Assembly (NCBI GenBank): GCA_946999425.1
Contig: CAMQDG010000016.1
Coordinates: 1 to 25,754, forward strand
Source: an uncultured Peptoniphilus sp.
GTDB taxonomy: Bacteria; Bacillota; Clostridia; Tissierellales; Peptoniphilaceae
Direction of reading: 5' to 3'
DNA length: 25,754 nucleotides
This document shows positions 24,250 through 25,754 of the stretch, piece after piece. Each line of letters starts with the position of its first letter. The stretch's first letter is position 1. The notes beneath the pieces were generated by a model. That model did not search any database and was not told the DNA's origin. It worked only from the letters and a program-made list of their open reading frames with translations. The position numbers and the translations under genes were made by a program.

Positions 24250-25212
24250 CTATTCTATTCTTATTCTCGGGTCAACTATGCTCATAATAATATCAGACAA
24301 TAAAGAACCTAAAAGGTTTAATAAGCCAAAGAGCATAATTAAAGCATTAACTGTAGGAAAATCCCTTGTTACTATAGAATCTATAAAAAGATTGCCCATT
24401 CCAGGATAATTAAAAATTGATTCTGCAATTATAGATCCACCAAGAAGACCTGTTATTTGAAAACCAAGGAAGGCTGCAATAGGTAAAAGAGAGTTTCTAA
24501 AAATATGGTGAGTGTAAACCTTATTCATAGGAACACCCTTTGAACGGGCAGTTTTTACATAATCTTCAGTTTTAGCATCTATAATTTCATTCCTTAAATA
24601 TTGAATAGTTCCTGTTGTAGATAAAATAGCTATACAGGAAGCAGGCATAATTAAGTGATAGAATTTACTTAAAACATAACTTAAAGTTCCCGGATTTAAA
24701 GATGAATCAACACTACCCATGGTAGGGAACAACTTTAAAGTATATCCGAAAAATAAAATGGCAAATAAATAAAGTACAAAAGAGGGCATAGCATAGGAAA
24801 TAAAATTGTAAAGCACAACACCCTTATCAAACTTCGAACCTTGATGTTTACCTGAAAATATACCAAGGGGAAGAGCAATTATATACATTAAAATTAAGGC
24901 AAATAAAGAAAGATTAAAAGTATTTATAGCTCTTGAACCTATTACTCTTGTTACAGGTTGCTTATATTGAGTGCTTATTCCAAAATCTCCCTTTAAAGCA
25001 TGTGTAATCCATCTGCCATATTGAACATGCCAAGGATCATACCAACCGGAATCTCTTCTTAATTGTTCAATTACACTTGCATCAGTATTTGGACCTATAG
25101 AACCTGTAAGGGCATCGCCTGGCATAAACTTTGCAAGTATAAAAATTAAAACGCTTAAAATAAAAAGTTGAGGTATCATTAGCAGAATTCTACGAAGAAC
25201 TGTTTTCCACAT
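24250..25212 (-). CDS. oppB: Oligopeptide ABC transporter permease OppB
   Basis: Inner-membrane permease of the DppB/OppB type, 320 residues. The N-terminus has the family's opening (RRILLMIPQLFILSVLIF, about 7-24) followed by the conserved KFMPGDAL. The EAA loop is seen in TEDYVKTARSKGVPMNKV (about 216-233), and the C-terminal FNYPGMGNLF motif is also present. About six membrane segments are visible. Its ATG (25212) shares one base with the stop of the ATPase gene (TAATG), so translation is coupled. An AAGGAAGGGG stretch upstream serves as ribosome site. Confidence 0.95.
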   Translation of the reverse strand: MWKTVLRRILLMIPQLFILSVLIFILAKFMPGDALTGSIGPNTDASVIEQLRRDSGWYDPWHVQYGRWITHALKGDFGISTQYKQPVTRVIGSRAINTFNLSLFALILMYIIALPLGIFSGKHQGSKFDKGVVLYNFISYAMPSFVLYLFAILFFGYTLKLFPTMGSVDSSLNPGTLSYVLSKFYHLIMPASCIAILSTTGTIQYLRNEIIDAKTEDYVKTARSKGVPMNKVYTHHIFRNSLLPIAAFLGFQITGLLGGSIIAESIFNYPGMGNLFIDSIVTRDFPTVNALIMLFGLLNLLGSLLSDIIMSIVDPRIRIE

Positions 25213-25754
25213 TATTTATCCCCTTCCTTTCTAAGTGCAACATAATGAGTATCCGTAATTTTTTTCAAAGGATAAACTCTGTTGTTTTCATCATAGTATA
25301 AGTTGTACTGCTCACTGTATTCTTTTTCAACTTCAGCTCTCTTTTTCTTAAGTTCATCTTTTATATCTGGATTTGTTTCGGGAATGGAAGCTATAAGTTT
25401 TCTTGTGTAAATATGTTTAGGATCATTATAAATATCTTCACGAGTTCCTACTTCAACAAATCTTCCTCTGTGCATAATATAAATATAATCGCACATATGT
25501 CTTACAACCCCAAGGTCGTGAGAAATAAAAATATAAGTTAAATTAAAATCCTTTTGAATTTTTTTCATATAATTTAAAACTTGAGCTTGAACTGAAAGGT
25601 CAAGGGCACTTACAGGCTCATCGGCAACAATTAATCTGGGATGGCAAGCTATACTTCTTGCAACACCAATTCTTTGCCTTTGTCCTCCTGAAAATTCATG
25701 AGGATACTTATAGATAGATTCAGCAGGCATACCTACTATACCAAGAAGTTCAAT
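25212..25754 (-). CDS. oppF: Oligopeptide ABC transporter ATPase OppF type (partial, cut by window end)
   Basis: The frame runs open to the window edge, so only the last 180 residues are present; Walker A lies outside. Visible are the signature FSGGQRQR, Walker B LIVADEP with D-loop SALD, and switch histidine ISHDL. The C-terminal oligopeptide-transporter region includes HIYTRKLIASIPE. The tail ends in a THYVAL segment like the GHYVW-type ends of Gram-positive AmiF/OppF and lacks the cysteine cluster of many proteobacterial DppD/F. This, with its position before oppB, favours OppF over OppD. The internal ATG at 25730 is not the start, because coding similarity (IELLGIVG, typical of the family before PAES) continues upstream of it. 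Confidence 0.93.
   Translation of the reverse strand: MELLGIVGMPAESIYKYPHEFSGGQRQRIGVARSIACHPRLIVADEPVSALDLSVQAQVLNYMKKIQKDFNLTYIFISHDLGVVRHMCDYIYIMHRGRFVEVGTREDIYNDPKHIYTRKLIASIPETNPDIKDELKKKRAEVEKEYSEQYNLYYDENNRVYPLKKITDTHYVALRKEGDK

Noticed and set aside
25212..25400. Unusual C-terminal tail of the OppF-type ATPase
   Set aside because: It resembles the tails of Gram-positive AmiF/OppF proteins ending in a HYV-type motif, so it is not a novelty.
1..25754. CRISPR arrays, insertion sequences, prophage genes or attachment sites
   Set aside because: No regularly spaced repeats, transposase or integrase genes, or repeated tRNA ends were seen. The tRNA-Ser 3' end has no visible copy elsewhere in the window.

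Overview
This is a low-GC (roughly 30%, by eye) Gram-positive chromosomal window. Several features point to an anaerobic, amino-acid and peptide fermenting member of the Firmicutes, plausibly the Peptoniphilaceae (Peptoniphilus, Anaerococcus, Finegoldia, Parvimonas type): the dnaG-rpoD-trmK-nif3 order, the long scRNA-type SRP RNA, the tiny 2[4Fe-4S] ferredoxin, and the BrnQ, alanine and oligopeptide uptake genes. Genus placement is inference, because no marker was compared. Nearly all genes have strong GGAGG-type ribosome binding sites. I see no insertion sequence, prophage, CRISPR array or clear island boundary.

Layout. (1) 1-2859, + strand: a tight information-processing operon with the end of primase dnaG, the housekeeping sigma factor rpoD, tRNA m1A22 methyltransferase trmK and a NIF3/DUF34 metal protein, all with overlapping ends. 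(2) 3013-6590, - strand: a zinc-uptake cluster transcribed zinT-znuA-znuC-znuB. A Fur/Zur-type 7-1-7 palindrome lies on a near-consensus promoter in front of zinT. ZnuA carries an extra block of about 145 residues between its first and second metal ligands. (3) 6694-11265: an AraC-family regulator divergent from two ABC transporter half-molecules, with an inverted repeat between them at the overlapping promoters. (4) 11271-11694, - strand: promoter, tRNA-Ser(GGA), SRP RNA and terminator as one stable-RNA unit. (5) 11788-13854, - strand: the transcription accessory protein Tex, divergent from brnQ (13911-15209, +). (6) 15236-15406, - strand: a 56-residue ferredoxin. (7) 15648-19901, + strand: four genes with overlapping ends for a TrmN6-like methyltransferase, RsmI, a NurA nuclease and a HerA ATPase. 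(8) 20034-21419, +: an AGCS sodium:alanine symporter. (9) 21471-25754, - strand: an oligopeptide ABC transporter (oppF-oppB-oppC-oppA order), with the ATPase cut by the window end.

How the parts work together. The transport genes (opp, brnQ, alanine symporter) fit a life on peptides and amino acids, with ferredoxin as electron carrier. The zinc cluster is a derepressible high-affinity uptake module. The AraC/ABC pair has the architecture of metal-chelate (YbtPQ/IrtAB-like) or drug-exporter half-transporters, and its substrate is not readable from sequence. The points most worth a second look are the ZnuA insertion, the two operator palindromes, the possible leaderless start of the methyltransferase operon, the NurA-HerA pair inside an RNA-methylation operon, and the SRP RNA with a UGAC instead of GGAA apical loop.
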